From NCBI RefSeq assembly GCF_000422905.1, contig NZ_AUGY01000017.1:1-64000 (forward strand): DNA of 64,000 nt. Direction: 5' to 3'. The first letter of the stretch is position 1. Each line of letters opens with the position of its first letter. The notes beneath the pieces are model-generated. The model was not told the origin of the DNA and did not search any database. It saw only the letters and a list, made by a program, of their open reading frames with translations. The position numbers and the translations under genes were made by a program. Positions 17,912 to 26,470 of the stretch are shown here, piece after piece. Source of the stretch: Paenibacillus alginolyticus DSM 5050 = NBRC 15375. GTDB lineage: Bacteria; Bacillota; Bacilli; Paenibacillales; NBRC-103111.

Positions 17912-18607
17912 TTGTTTAAAATCTTGCTCATTGAAGATGACGCAACTCTGTTCACAGAGATTAAGATCAGACTGGCCAAATGGTCGTATGATGTACACGG
18001 CATAGCTGATTTCAGCAAAGTGGTTGAAGAGTTTATTGCCCTAAAGCCTGATTTAGTTATTATAGATATTCAACTGCCCAAATTTGACGGGTTTCATTGG
18101 TGCCGGATGATTCGGACCCATTCCAACATTCCGATTGTATTCCTGTCTTCACGCGATCACCCCACTGACATGGTCATGTCTATGCAGCTGGGAGCGGACG
18201 ATTTTATCCAAAAACCCTTTCATTTCGATGTGCTCATTGCGAAGATCCAAGCTATTCTCAGACGCGTCTATAACTACAACACGGAACCCATCAAGCTCAA
18301 AACATGGTGCGGCGCAACTGTTGATTACGAGAAAAATATGATTACTAATCAAGCAGGCTCGATTGAGTTGACGAAGAATGAAATCTATATCCTCAAGCTG
18401 CTAATTGAACATAAGAACACGATCGTGAGTCGGGAAGAAATGATTAACAGCTTATGGGATGACCAGCGTTTTGTAAGTGACAATACCTTAACCGTGAATG
18501 TCAATCGGCTTCGGAAACGACTGGACGAGATTGGCTTAGGACGTTTTATCGAAACGAAGATCGGTCAGGGTTACATCGCAGCAGAGGAGTCCCCTTTCCA
18601 TGATTAA
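17912..18607 (+). CDS. response regulator, OmpR family (BceR-like)
   Basis: A 231-residue two-domain regulator. The receiver domain (about 1-115) has the acidic pair EDD at 9-11 and the phospho-acceptor Asp in LVIIDIQLP, with Lys in DFIQKPF. The C-terminal winged helix (about 130-228) has RKRLDEIG and IGQGYI. The start is TTG with GGAGTG seven bases ahead. It overlaps the kinase gene by eight bases, as usual in Bce-type systems, which sense transport flux of peptide antibiotics through the partner ABC transporter. Assignment to the BceR group rests on the gene order RR-HK-ATPase-permease. Confidence 0.9.
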   Translation: MFKILLIEDDATLFTEIKIRLAKWSYDVHGIADFSKVVEEFIALKPDLVIIDIQLPKFDGFHWCRMIRTHSNIPIVFLSSRDHPTDMVMSMQLGADDFIQKPFHFDVLIAKIQAILRRVYNYNTEPIKLKTWCGATVDYEKNMITNQAGSIELTKNEIYILKLLIEHKNTIVSREEMINSLWDDQRFVSDNTLTVNVNRLRKRLDEIGLGRFIETKIGQGYIAAEESPFHD

Positions 18608-19610
18608 GAAGTATGTTATGGAAAGGAAAAGCTGGATCCTACTGTTTCTACTAGGGCAAGGGCTTCTACTTTTTATCGCATATCTCGATTACGAGATTCC
18701 CTTCTCCCCTATTCTCTATATTGTTTTTTTATTGACGACCTTGTTTGCTATCTTTCTGATTATCCGCTACAACAAAGAAACGAAGTTCTATAAGAGGTTG
18801 GAAGAACGTGAAAACAATCTCGATCTCGCAAGTATCGCCGATGCTGAAAGCCCATTCGAACAAATTGTCGAGACTAGTATGACGGGCTTGACCGAGCGGC
18901 TGAGTCAAATCGCCTCACGGCAACAGGTGGCGTTAGAACAAGAGAAAGACGAGCTGCTGTCCTGGATTCACGAAGTGAAGACACCGCTCACGGCCATGCG
19001 TCTCATGATTGACCGCTTGGATGATGAAGCCATGAAAGCTGCTTTGACCTATGAATGGCTGCGAATCCATCTGCTGCTTGACCGGCAGCTCCACCAAAAA
19101 CGTTTGCCGTCTATGGAGAACGACCTGTATATCGAGTACGTAGATCTTGAAGCGCTTATATATATGGAGATCAAGACGTTGAAGTCCTGGTGCATCCAAA
19201 AAGGAATAGGCTTTGATGTACAATTCGACGTCACGAAAGTGCTCAGCGATGCCAAATGGTTAGCCTTTATTCTACGGCAGCTCTTGACGAACGCAGTGAA
19301 ATACAGCGACAGCGACTCTTCGGATATCATAGTAAAGAGCTTCCAGCTGCATGAGCGAATGGTGCTCGAAGTAAAAGATCACGGTCGCGGAATCGATCCT
19401 AAGGATCTACCGCGTATCTTTGATAAAGGCTTTACTTCTACGACTTGGCACCAGGACAGCGCCGCAACAGGTATGGGCTTATATTTGGCCAAAAAGGTGG
19501 CGCAGACCTTGCTCATCCATATTGCTGTACATTCAGAAGCAGGCGCGGGCACAACCTTTACGCTCACTTTTCCACAACCAAATGAAACCGTCCGGATTAC
19601 GGGCATGTGA
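18600..19610 (+). CDS. sensor histidine kinase, intramembrane-sensing (BceS-like)
   Basis: A 336-residue kinase with two membrane helices (about 13-32 and 38-58) and almost no external loop, the hallmark of Bce-type kinases that read the transporter rather than a ligand. The H-box is LSWIHEVKTPLTAMRL. N box LRQLLTNAVKYS, G1 DHGRGID and G2 GMGLYLAKKVAQ are all intact. Its stop codon lies inside the palindrome at 19602-19627. Confidence 0.92.
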   Translation: MIKKYVMERKSWILLFLLGQGLLLFIAYLDYEIPFSPILYIVFLLTTLFAIFLIIRYNKETKFYKRLEERENNLDLASIADAESPFEQIVETSMTGLTERLSQIASRQQVALEQEKDELLSWIHEVKTPLTAMRLMIDRLDDEAMKAALTYEWLRIHLLLDRQLHQKRLPSMENDLYIEYVDLEALIYMEIKTLKSWCIQKGIGFDVQFDVTKVLSDAKWLAFILRQLLTNAVKYSDSDSSDIIVKSFQLHERMVLEVKDHGRGIDPKDLPRIFDKGFTSTTWHQDSAATGMGLYLAKKVAQTLLIHIAVHSEAGAGTTFTLTFPQPNETVRITGM

Positions 19611-19627
19611 CAACATTGTCACATGCC
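19602..19627 (+). promoter_or_regulatory. palindrome overlapping the kinase stop codon: probable BceR-type operator, possibly also a terminator
   Basis: GGCATGTGACAA-CA-TTGTCACATGCC is a perfect 12-bp-arm palindrome. Its core TGACA-N4-TGTCA fits the TNACA-N4-TGTNA pattern that I recall for BceR-like regulators. A TATAAT at 19675-19680 with no recognisable -35 lies about 60 bases downstream, as expected for an activator-dependent bceA promoter. A T-rich TTTCTTCTTTG follows the palindrome, so a terminator role is also possible. Confidence 0.6.
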
Positions 19628-19709
19628 TTTCTTCTTTGTTCGTTCAATCGAAGGAAAAAGGATGCGAAGCTTTTTATAATAAAGCTATCGTAGAAGAGGA
19701 GTGAATCAT

Positions 19710-20470
19710 ATGAATATTTTGGAAGCTGTCAAAATCCATAAAAGCTATGGCAATAAGCTGAATAAGCAAGAGGTGCTCAAGGGCCTGGACATCAGCATTG
19801 AAAAAGGGGAATTCGTTAGCATCCTGGGCCCATCCGGCTCAGGAAAACAACCCTGCTCAATGTTCTTTCTTCGATTGACACGCTCAGTCAAGGCTCCATT
19901 AAAATCGAAGGCCAAGAAATTACGGCCATGAAAGAGAAGCAGTTAGCTGAATTCCGTAAGCATCATCTGGGGTTTATCTTTCAAGACTATAACCTGTTGG
20001 ATACATTGACCGTTAAGGAGAATATCCTTCTGCCGCTTTCCATTACCAAAGCCTCGAAGCAAGAAGCCAATCACAAATTTCAAGCGGTAGCAACAGAGCT
20101 TGGCATTTTGGAAATTCAGGATAAGTATCCTGGCGAAATCTCAGGCGGACAGAAACAGCGGACTTCTGCTGCTAGAGCATTTGTCCATGAACCAAGTATT
20201 ATTTTCGCCGACGAGCCCACCGGTGCCCTCGATTCCAGATCCGCTTCGGATTTACTTAACAAGCTAAATGAATTGAATCAACGACGGAAAGCGACCATCG
20301 TCATGGTTACCCATGATTCAGTTGCCGCCAGCTACAGCAGCAGAGTCATTTTTATTAAGGACGGACAAATCTATACCCAATTATATAAAGGTCAAGCATC
20401 CAGGCAGGCCTTCTTTCAAGACATCATGAAGACACAGGGTGTTCTAGGCGGGGTGCACAATGAGCATTAA
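19710..20470 (+). pseudogene. ABC transporter ATPase (BceA-like), frameshifted at the Walker A motif
   Basis: The gene would encode an ATPase of about 254 residues for a peptide-antibiotic resistance transporter. Reading from ATG at 19710 (GAGGAG eight bases ahead) gives a good N-terminus up to GPSGSGK, then goes out of frame. The sequence has GGAAAACAACC, where restoring one A in the run at 19844-19847 gives [11 protein letters not shown]. The downstream frame resumes the family sequence from 19848 on, with Q-loop FIFQDYNL, signature [15 protein letters not shown], Walker [13 protein letters not shown] and H-loop VMVTHD. The lesion is one base in an A-run. It may be a real loss of function, a phase-variable site, or a sequencing error. 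It overlaps the permease gene by 11 bases. Confidence 0.88.
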
Positions 20471-22406
20471 CCAGCTGATTACTCAAAACCTGAAGTCCAA
20501 CATCAAGCATTACTACCTGTATATGTTTGCCTTAATGTTCAGTGTCGCGCTTTATTTCGCATTCGTTACCCTGCAGTATGACCCTGCTTTAGACCAAACC
20601 AAAGGCTCCATTAAAGGCGCGGCATCCATTCGTGCAGCTTCCATCCTACTTGTTGCGATTGTCGCTATCTTTAATCTGTATGCTAACAATATTTTCGTGA
20701 AAAGGCGCAGTAAAGAAATCGGTTTATTGCAGCTAATCGGTATGACGAAAACCGCGATTTTCCGCATCCTAAGCGTCGAGAACTTTGTCCTATATTTCGG
20801 TTCATTAATCGTCGGGACATTTATCGGATTTTCCGTATCTAAGCTCATCTTAATGATTTTATTCCAAATTACAGGCATTAAAGCTGCCGCATCGCTTCAC
20901 TTTTCAATGCAAGCACTATCCCAGACTCTCGTTGTATTTAGCGCCGTCTACTTGTTGATCATGCTGGTCAACTATATTTTTATTAAAAGACAGAGCATTT
21001 TATCGTTGTTTCGCGTCTCTACCTCAACTGAAGTGAAGGTGAAAAGATTGTCTACTTCAGAAGCCATCATGGGGATGGTGGGATTGCTCCTTATTTTGCT
21101 TGGCTACTACGTTTCTTCGAAGCTGTTTAGCGGAGATTTCATGACGATGGTTGCCATCTTTTCGGCCATGATCTTCATTCTGGCATCCGTCATCATCGGA
21201 ACCTATCTGTTCTATAAAGGGTCTGTCCGGTTAATCCTTAACGTCATCCGAAGAAGGAAAAATGGCTATTTACATGTTCGCGAGGTATTATCGCTTTCAT
21301 CCATCATGTTTCGCATGAAATCGAATGCTTTGCTATTGACGGTTATCACAACCATATCCGCGCTTTCCATCGCCTTGTTATCTTTAAGCTACATATCCTA
21401 TTACTCTGCAGAAAAAACGGCCCTAAATAGCGTACCCGCACACTTTGCCATTACGAATGTGGAAGATGCCAACAAATTTAAAGCCGCGTTAGATGATAGT
21501 CAAATCAAGCACAAGGATACAGCAATCGAGGTCGTTCAGGTCAAGGCCAATCTAAAGGAAATCTTGGCTTCCAATATGGAAGGCCTTATCCTTGATCCGA
21601 GTAACATGACGATTCCTGTTATCAGTGACAAGGACGCGCCATTCGCCGATCTCACTGCCGAACAAACGCTATTTACGGGTACCAATGACATGCTGCAAAA
21701 ATTTATGAGCCTCAAAGATTCCGGACAAATCCAACTTAGCGGGCAGCATATTGTTATTCCGCAAACTTATGTAGGCTCTAGGAAGCAATACATCGTTTCT
21801 TGGTACTTTTCGAATGGCGGCCTGCCTGTTGCTATCGTTGATGACTCGGTTTTCAAGCGTTTAAAGCAAGATATCGACCCCGCGATTCAAAAAGAGTCAT
21901 CTGTCTATCTGGGAATTGATATCGAAAATGAGGCAAAGCTTCTCGAAGCAAATCAGATTTATCATAAGCTGGGCTTTGATCAAAATCGTTCTTATGATTC
22001 CCGCCAAAACATGGCAAATGACCAGAAAAACAGGATGGGGCTCATCATGTTCATCGTCGGCTTCTTAGGACTTACCTTCCTGATTACATCCGGCTGCATT
22101 CTGTATTTCAAACAAATGGATGAAAGCGAAGATGAAAAGCCGACATATACGATCCTCAGGAAACTTGGTTTTACGCAGGACGATTTGTTAAAAGGCATTC
22201 AGTTGAAACAAATCTTTAATTTCGGTATCCCCTTAGTCGTTGGGCTGATTCACAGTTATTTTGCGGTTCAGTCGGGATGTTTTCTTTTCGGTGCAGAGCT
22301 ATGGACGCCAATGATCATTGTGATGGTGCTGTATACCGTTTTATACTCAATATTCGGCATCCTCTCCGTTCTGCATTATAAAAAGGTGATCCGAAAAGCG
22401 CTTTGA
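20460..22406 (+). CDS. ABC transporter permease (BceB-like, FtsX domains)
   Basis: A 648-residue membrane protein with about ten helices. A first FtsX/MacB-type block lies in the N-terminal third, a large extracellular domain at about 315-530, and a second block at the C-terminus. This is the standard BceB shape, the large outside loop being the antibiotic/kinase interaction region. ATG overlaps the end of the ATPase gene. With the ATPase frameshifted, the transporter would be non-functional unless the lesion is not real. Confidence 0.9.
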   Translation: MSINQLITQNLKSNIKHYYLYMFALMFSVALYFAFVTLQYDPALDQTKGSIKGAASIRAASILLVAIVAIFNLYANNIFVKRRSKEIGLLQLIGMTKTAIFRILSVENFVLYFGSLIVGTFIGFSVSKLILMILFQITGIKAAASLHFSMQALSQTLVVFSAVYLLIMLVNYIFIKRQSILSLFRVSTSTEVKVKRLSTSEAIMGMVGLLLILLGYYVSSKLFSGDFMTMVAIFSAMIFILASVIIGTYLFYKGSVRLILNVIRRRKNGYLHVREVLSLSSIMFRMKSNALLLTVITTISALSIALLSLSYISYYSAEKTALNSVPAHFAITNVEDANKFKAALDDSQIKHKDTAIEVVQVKANLKEILASNMEGLILDPSNMTIPVISDKDAPFADLTAEQTLFTGTNDMLQKFMSLKDSGQIQLSGQHIVIPQTYVGSRKQYIVSWYFSNGGLPVAIVDDSVFKRLKQDIDPAIQKESSVYLGIDIENEAKLLEANQIYHKLGFDQNRSYDSRQNMANDQKNRMGLIMFIVGFLGLTFLITSGCILYFKQMDESEDEKPTYTILRKLGFTQDDLLKGIQLKQIFNFGIPLVVGLIHSYFAVQSGCFLFGAELWTPMIIVMVLYTVLYSIFGILSVLHYKKVIRKAL

Positions 22407-22415
22407 TTAACAAGT

Positions 22416-22457
22416 AAAAGCTGCTACGAATCGCGAAGACTTCGTGAGCAGCTTTTT
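22416..22457. terminator. bidirectional terminator between bceB-like and DUF3221 genes
   Basis: AAAAGCTGCTACGAA pairs with TTCGTGAGCAGCTTTT, with T-runs on both strands. It lies ten bases after the permease stop and two bases before the stop of the opposing gene. The core AGCTGCTACGA..ACTTCGTG..GCAGCT is shared with the terminator at 17585. Confidence 0.8.
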
Positions 22458-22458
22458 A

Positions 22459-23481
22459 TTATCTTTGTATGCCAGGTAACAAATTCGGAATGCTGGCTCT
22501 TCCAAGCGCTACGATATAGTCGTTTAGTTCGGTTGTAACTGAATTTTGCTTATATTTAATGTTATCAAACCTTAGACTGGTACCATACAGAAACTTATTA
22601 TCCCCAATGGTTAATTCCATTCCGTACAGAGACCCAACAATTGTTCTTTTATCATTGGCTCGGACAAGCTCAATTCTTTTCAATTTTGACGAAATATCCT
22701 CAAGTGACTTAGCATCTGTAATAGCCAGCTTTTTACCGTCACCGAATCTGACATCAATTTGTTTAATGCCATTAAAATCTGTCTTCATTAAATTTGAAAG
22801 AGCAACTGGTGTCTCATCTTCAGGCTCCACCACTTCAATATCAAGCCCTGAGTACTGCGCAGGATAGCTTTGCAATACGGCTCCTGTCGTCCATACGTGC
22901 AGCCAATCTCCTAGTTTTAGATCCTCAAACTTATTGGAACCGTTGCTTTTATTCGTTACGATAACGGCATCTTCATCAAGCTTCACCCAGAACTTCTCTT
23001 TTTCCTTGCATTCCTTATCTAAACAGGCCTCAGGATTAACAAGGAGAATCTTTTGCTCTTCCCTATCCAGTTCGGATATATACCCAACCAACTCCTCCTC
23101 TTTCGGTATAACCAAAGTTGTAATATAAAGTGAAAAGCGTGACCCTATGGCCTTGTAGATGGCTTCTTTAATCTGACCTTTCTCCTGTAAGCTCAATTCC
23201 TCACGATGATTACCTAGCTTAAGAAGTTGAAGATGAAATGCACCATTGGGGAATTCTAGTTCAGACTTAGAAATACTCATTGGCTTAACAGAAAATTGTC
23301 TATACACATTTTCTAAATGGAACATTCGATCCTGCAAGTTTTCAGGCAGCGGAGCTGTAGGATTCGGGGATGGGAGCTCATAGACACTTTCCACCTCAGT
23401 TGGGGGAACAGCGACGTCACCTTGATTCCCGATACTAGACAAACCAAATGCAAATACAAGCAATAAGAGTATGGACTTCAT
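22459..23481 (-). CDS. secreted DUF3221-type protein
   Basis: A 340-residue exported protein starting MKSILLLLVFAFGLSS, with GAGGTG ten bases upstream. The longer upstream frame has no support. The central region (about 150-240) matches DUF3221/YobA-like proteins, with GYISELDREEQKILLVNPE and GDWLHVWTTGAVLQSYPAQ. The N-terminal 50-140 may be a DUF4030-like region. Function unknown; family members are secreted or lipoproteins of Bacillales. Confidence 0.7.
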   Translation of the reverse strand: MKSILLLLVFAFGLSSIGNQGDVAVPPTEVESVYELPSPNPTAPLPENLQDRMFHLENVYRQFSVKPMSISKSELEFPNGAFHLQLLKLGNHREELSLQEKGQIKEAIYKAIGSRFSLYITTLVIPKEEELVGYISELDREEQKILLVNPEACLDKECKEKEKFWVKLDEDAVIVTNKSNGSNKFEDLKLGDWLHVWTTGAVLQSYPAQYSGLDIEVVEPEDETPVALSNLMKTDFNGIKQIDVRFGDGKKLAITDAKSLEDISSKLKRIELVRANDKRTIVGSLYGMELTIGDNKFLYGTSLRFDNIKYKQNSVTTELNDYIVALGRASIPNLLPGIQR

Positions 23482-23666
23482 TGGTCTACTGCACCTCAAA
23501 TCTTTAGATTCTTTATAAGTTAGACGCAATGAATTTCCAATTGTTGCATAAAAATCCTTTTTACTCAAAATCCATGAGAGAAAGGCTTGGCGCTTAGCGA
23601 GACCCGGCAGTAGTTGCAGTGAATCCCAGAAGCCAACTCTAGAGGTATGAGAGCACACTTTCTTCA

Positions 23667-23853
23667 CTTAATGTATTTAGTACAGTTAATTATCTCCGAA
23701 ACGACCTTCGGAGCGATTTAGCTGCATTTTGTGCAGGTAATCTTACCTGAAAGACTCAAAACCCTCATTTCAGGCACAATTAGATGTAGGAAATGCAGCA
23801 ACTGCGTTCAAAAATGATGATTCCGCGAAATTTGATGTATTTTTTGCAGCTAA
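23667..23853. repeat. phased palindrome array A (four units, TTAGCTGCA-type arms)
   Basis: Four palindromes have about 9-bp arms and 5-nt loops: 23667-23689, 23718-23740, 23780-23802 and 23831-23853. The best is TTAGCTGCA-TTTTG-TGCAGGTAA. Loop centres (23678, 23729, 23791, 23842) are 51, 62 and 51 bases apart. Spacers carry secondary stems: CTCCGAA/TTCGGAG in the first and CCTGAAA/TTTCAGG in the second. The array lies between the start of the DUF3221 gene and the ECF terminator; no gene is visible in 23482-23934. Confidence 0.7.
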
Positions 23854-23934
23854 TGTATTTCCCCTGGAACTGATTTGCGCTAGACAAGGTTGGCACAGCC
23901 AACTTAGGAGCAACAAATCCGTTGGGGAGTGCAC

Positions 23935-23986
23935 AAAAACCTTCCTCCGCATAATCCCTAAGAGAGAGATCATGCGAAAGAAGGTT
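23935..23986 (-). terminator. terminator of the oxidoreductase-sigma factor operon
   Basis: AAACCTTC..CGCAT and ATGCG..GAAGGTTTTTG form a long interrupted stem on the minus strand, 15 bases past the sigma factor stop. Confidence 0.75.
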
Positions 23987-24001
23987 TGAGCAGGAGCTAA
24001 T

Positions 24002-24910
24002 TTATAGATGCCTCAATTTGTCTGGATTAACAACGAGATAGACAGCAGCAATCTGACCATCAACAACATGGAAGGAAGTCACATTATACGGTTGGCCATC
24101 ATCGTAAGCCACAATGCCCAATTCTCCATTCACGGTCGCCAATGAATAACTGAAGCCAGGCGGTACTTTGGCGAGAACCCCGGACATGAACATGGCGACA
24201 CGTTCTGCCCCCATTATAGGCCTAACAGCGGCTTTCACCTTACCTCCACCGTCAGAGTAAAGAACGGCATCCGCTTTGACAATGCTCAATAACTGACCGA
24301 TATTGCCAGCTACTAAAGCCTGCACGAATTGTTCCACGACGGCTGAGGTTTGTTCCACTATAGGCTGTTTGTCCTGTGCCTTAGGATCAGCTTCGCGATC
24401 TGGAAAGCTGCTAATGGCACTCTTGGCCCTGCGGAAAATTTGCCGGCAATTCGTGCTGCTTTTCCCAACAATCTCGGCAATTTCGTCGTACTCGTATTGG
24501 AGTACCTCCCTCAATAAGAATACCGCCCTCTCTACCCACGACAGCTGCTGCAGCAGCAACAGGTACGCGGTCGAAAGAGACTCTTTTTGCGAATAATAGA
24601 GATCAGGTTCTGTCTGGTTGTCAGCACTCATGATAAGTGGCTCCGGCAGCCACGGACCTACGTAGACCTCGCGCTTTTTGCTGGCGGAACGCAGCTTATC
24701 GATACACCGATTGGTCACAATTTTGCATAGATATGCTTTAGGATTGTTGACATGTGCCGGATTCGTCTCATTCACATATAGAAATGCCTCCTGCACGACA
24801 TCCTCAGCATCCATGACACTCCCAAGCATCCGATAGGCTAGTGAGAACAAAAGCGGTTTGTACGATGTGTACACCTGCTCTGAAAATCCGGCTAACTCCA
24901 TACTGTACAT
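24002..24910 (-). CDS. ECF41-family RNA polymerase sigma factor with SnoaL-like C-terminal domain
   Basis: A 302-residue sigma factor. Region 2 (about 10-75) has LAYRMLGSVMDAEDVVQEAF, the WLPEPL linker motif follows, and region 4 lies at about 115-165. A SnoaL-like extension of about 120 residues carries DGGGKV and ends with NPDKL. WLPEPL, DGGGKV and NPDKL together define ECF41 factors, in which the C-terminal extension takes the place of an anti-sigma factor and tunes activity. It lies 31 bases after an oxidoreductase gene, the kind of partner (carboxymuconolactone decarboxylase, oxidoreductase or epimerase) known for this family, and both are probably one transcript. Confidence 0.93.
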   Translation of the reverse strand: MYSMELAGFSEQVYTSYKPLLFSLAYRMLGSVMDAEDVVQEAFLYVNETNPAHVNNPKAYLCKIVTNRCIDKLRSASKKREVYVGPWLPEPLIMSADNQTEPDLYYSQKESLSTAYLLLLQQLSWVERAVFLLREVLQYEYDEIAEIVGKSSTNCRQIFRRAKSAISSFPDREADPKAQDKQPIVEQTSAVVEQFVQALVAGNIGQLLSIVKADAVLYSDGGGKVKAAVRPIMGAERVAMFMSGVLAKVPPGFSYSLATVNGELGIVAYDDGQPYNVTSFHVVDGQIAAVYLVVNPDKLRHL

Positions 24911-24941
24911 CTCCCAACTCTAACTAGTGGATATGGCAATT

Positions 24942-26219
24942 TTACGCGAATTGGCTTTCTTTTAAAATAGCCTCTGCCGCTCGTTTAGCGCTTGCCGCTG
25001 ATGCGTCTGCGAGCATTTCACCATGACTGACCCAATCCCCGGCCACATAGAGACCACGAATCCCCTGAACAGCCGGACCTGTAAACCTATCTGACTTACC
25101 TATATGCATATAGTCGTGGACAACCGTAATATTAGGTAGGAACTGTCTTGCGACAACCTCTTGTTCCCAGCCTGGATGAAGTGCATTCATGGTAGCGGTT
25201 AGCACTTGCTCGTCTGCCTTTGGATCACTTTCCCCAGGCCCATTATACTTCACCATATGCACAACCAATGTACCATTATCGCTTAGTTTGGCATGGACGG
25301 TATGATGGGAGAAAAAAATGGGTTGATCCAGCGCAATAGCAACATCACGTCCATGGACGGGCAGCTTCTTCAACCCTAAATCAAGGCATGCCGCTTTCGA
25401 TGGACGGGCCTCATCCTTCCACTGTTTCAGTACCGTGTGAACGGCATCACGAACGAGCTTGTAGGTCTCCGAAGCGGAAGCGGTGCTGATCACGTTTGAG
25501 ACTTCTAAATATTCCTCATCGGCAAATTTAAGCTTTTGAACCTTGCCATCCTCATATACGATCTCTTTCACATCTTTGCCGCTAACGACATGCACTCCCG
25601 CTTGAACCGCTTTCTCATGCAGCTGATCTACGATCTTTTGCCAGCCGCCATGGAGGTATAGGACTCCCTTAAGTGAACGCTGAACTTGTGCAAGTACGGG
25701 ACCCGCCAGCTGATAATCTGGATCGTGCGTGTATGTGGCGGTTCTGCACAGCGCATAGAAAATATGACGCACCATAGGATCAGGAATCTCACCTTCCGCC
25801 CAATCCCTCAAGGTTGCATGTCTTAATGTAGTTGTATCGATTTTGTTTAATTTCATCGCCAGTCCTAAGAGGGACATTTTGCCAGACCATGATAGAAGCT
25901 TAGATGATAACATGCTGATCGGACTCGCTGGCATTGGAAGGATTTGATTATTCCAGATGGCGTTCACTTTGGATGAAGGCGTTCCTCCCTCTATGCGAAC
26001 TCCAAGCTCTTGTAAAATCGAAAATGCCTTCCCAGCGCGATATAACGCATGCCCGCCTAAGTTAAAGAAAACACCATTTTTCTTATTCGTAATGGCTCTG
26101 CCGCCCAAGCGCCCCGATTTCTCCAAAATCACCACTTTATTTCCACCCTTAGCTAATTCGTTGGCCGCAATTAATCCAGCTAAACCTCCGCCAATAATCG
26201 CTGTGTCGTATTTGTTCAT
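24942..26219 (-). CDS. FAD-dependent oxidoreductase (phytoene desaturase/amine oxidase-like), ECF41 partner
   Basis: A 425-residue protein with an N-terminal dinucleotide fold IIGGGLAGLIAANELA, the acidic end VVILEK and the GRLGGRA motif of the NAD(P)-binding-8/amine-oxidase superfamily. The C-terminal FAD-contact motif is GLYVAGDWVSHGEMLADASAASAKRAA. The substrate is unknown. MNKYDTA is taken as start because GGAGG is nine bases ahead; two upstream ATG/GTG codons are less well placed. It is the first gene of a two-gene operon with the ECF41 factor, behind a TGTCACA promoter. Confidence 0.88.
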   Translation of the reverse strand: MNKYDTAIIGGGLAGLIAANELAKGGNKVVILEKSGRLGGRAITNKKNGVFFNLGGHALYRAGKAFSILQELGVRIEGGTPSSKVNAIWNNQILPMPASPISMLSSKLLSWSGKMSLLGLAMKLNKIDTTTLRHATLRDWAEGEIPDPMVRHIFYALCRTATYTHDPDYQLAGPVLAQVQRSLKGVLYLHGGWQKIVDQLHEKAVQAGVHVVSGKDVKEIVYEDGKVQKLKFADEEYLEVSNVISTASASETYKLVRDAVHTVLKQWKDEARPSKAACLDLGLKKLPVHGRDVAIALDQPIFFSHHTVHAKLSDNGTLVVHMVKYNGPGESDPKADEQVLTATMNALHPGWEQEVVARQFLPNITVVHDYMHIGKSDRFTGPAVQGIRGLYVAGDWVSHGEMLADASAASAKRAAEAILKESQFA

Positions 26220-26255
26220 GCTCATCACCCTCCGTTTTTCGCTTTTCATATATAA

Positions 26256-26282
26256 GGCGAAATAGGGCGGTGTTTTGTGACA
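26256..26282 (-). promoter_or_regulatory. probable ECF41-dependent promoter
   Basis: TGTCACA (26276-26282), a 16-nt spacer and CGCC (26256-26259) read leftwards just ahead of the oxidoreductase gene. ECF41 target promoters are recalled as TGTCACA near -35 and CGTC near -10; only one -10 base differs. Confidence 0.6.
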
Positions 26283-26309
26283 GATACGGTTTCATAATTA
26301 AAATTCACT

Positions 26310-26408
26310 TGTGGATATCTCCATCTGTGGATATGTTGACACTATGCATGAAAGTTATACACAACGGGGCTTTTTACCCTGTGGAATTGTGGACAATTAT
26401 GTGGATAT
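26310..26408. promoter_or_regulatory. cluster of DnaA-box-like nonamers
   Basis: Within 99 bases there are TGTGGATAT at 26310, 26326 and 26400 (reverse ATATCCACA), TTATACACA at 26355, a full match to TTATNCACA, and TGTGGACAA at 26388 (reverse TTGTCCACA). A weak TGTGGAATT lies at 26380. Four are one base off the TTATCCACA consensus or match it. No replication gene is near. The stretch 26283-26470 between the ECF41 promoter and the next gene otherwise holds only a CCATATC-TCG-GATATGG hairpin (26454-26470). Confidence 0.55.
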
Positions 26409-26470
26409 CTTTGGAGTTATGCCTGACTCCTAAACCCATCGTCCAATCGATACCCATATCTCGGATATGG

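Noticed and set aside
19710..20470. Two separate ABC ATPase genes
   Set aside because: They are halves of one ATPase split at the Walker A motif by a one-base deletion.
23667..23853. Reading the palindrome arrays as a CRISPR array
   Set aside because: Repeats are imperfect and unequal, spacers are partly palindromic and of mixed length, and no cas gene is present in the window.
23770..23973. 67-codon minus-strand frame in the array A region
   Set aside because: It crosses the palindromes and the sigma factor terminator; no start signal and unlikely composition.
26454..26470. CCATATC-TCG-GATATGG hairpin as a terminator for the SbnA-like gene
   Set aside because: The stem is short and A/T-rich, with no T-run on the minus strand.
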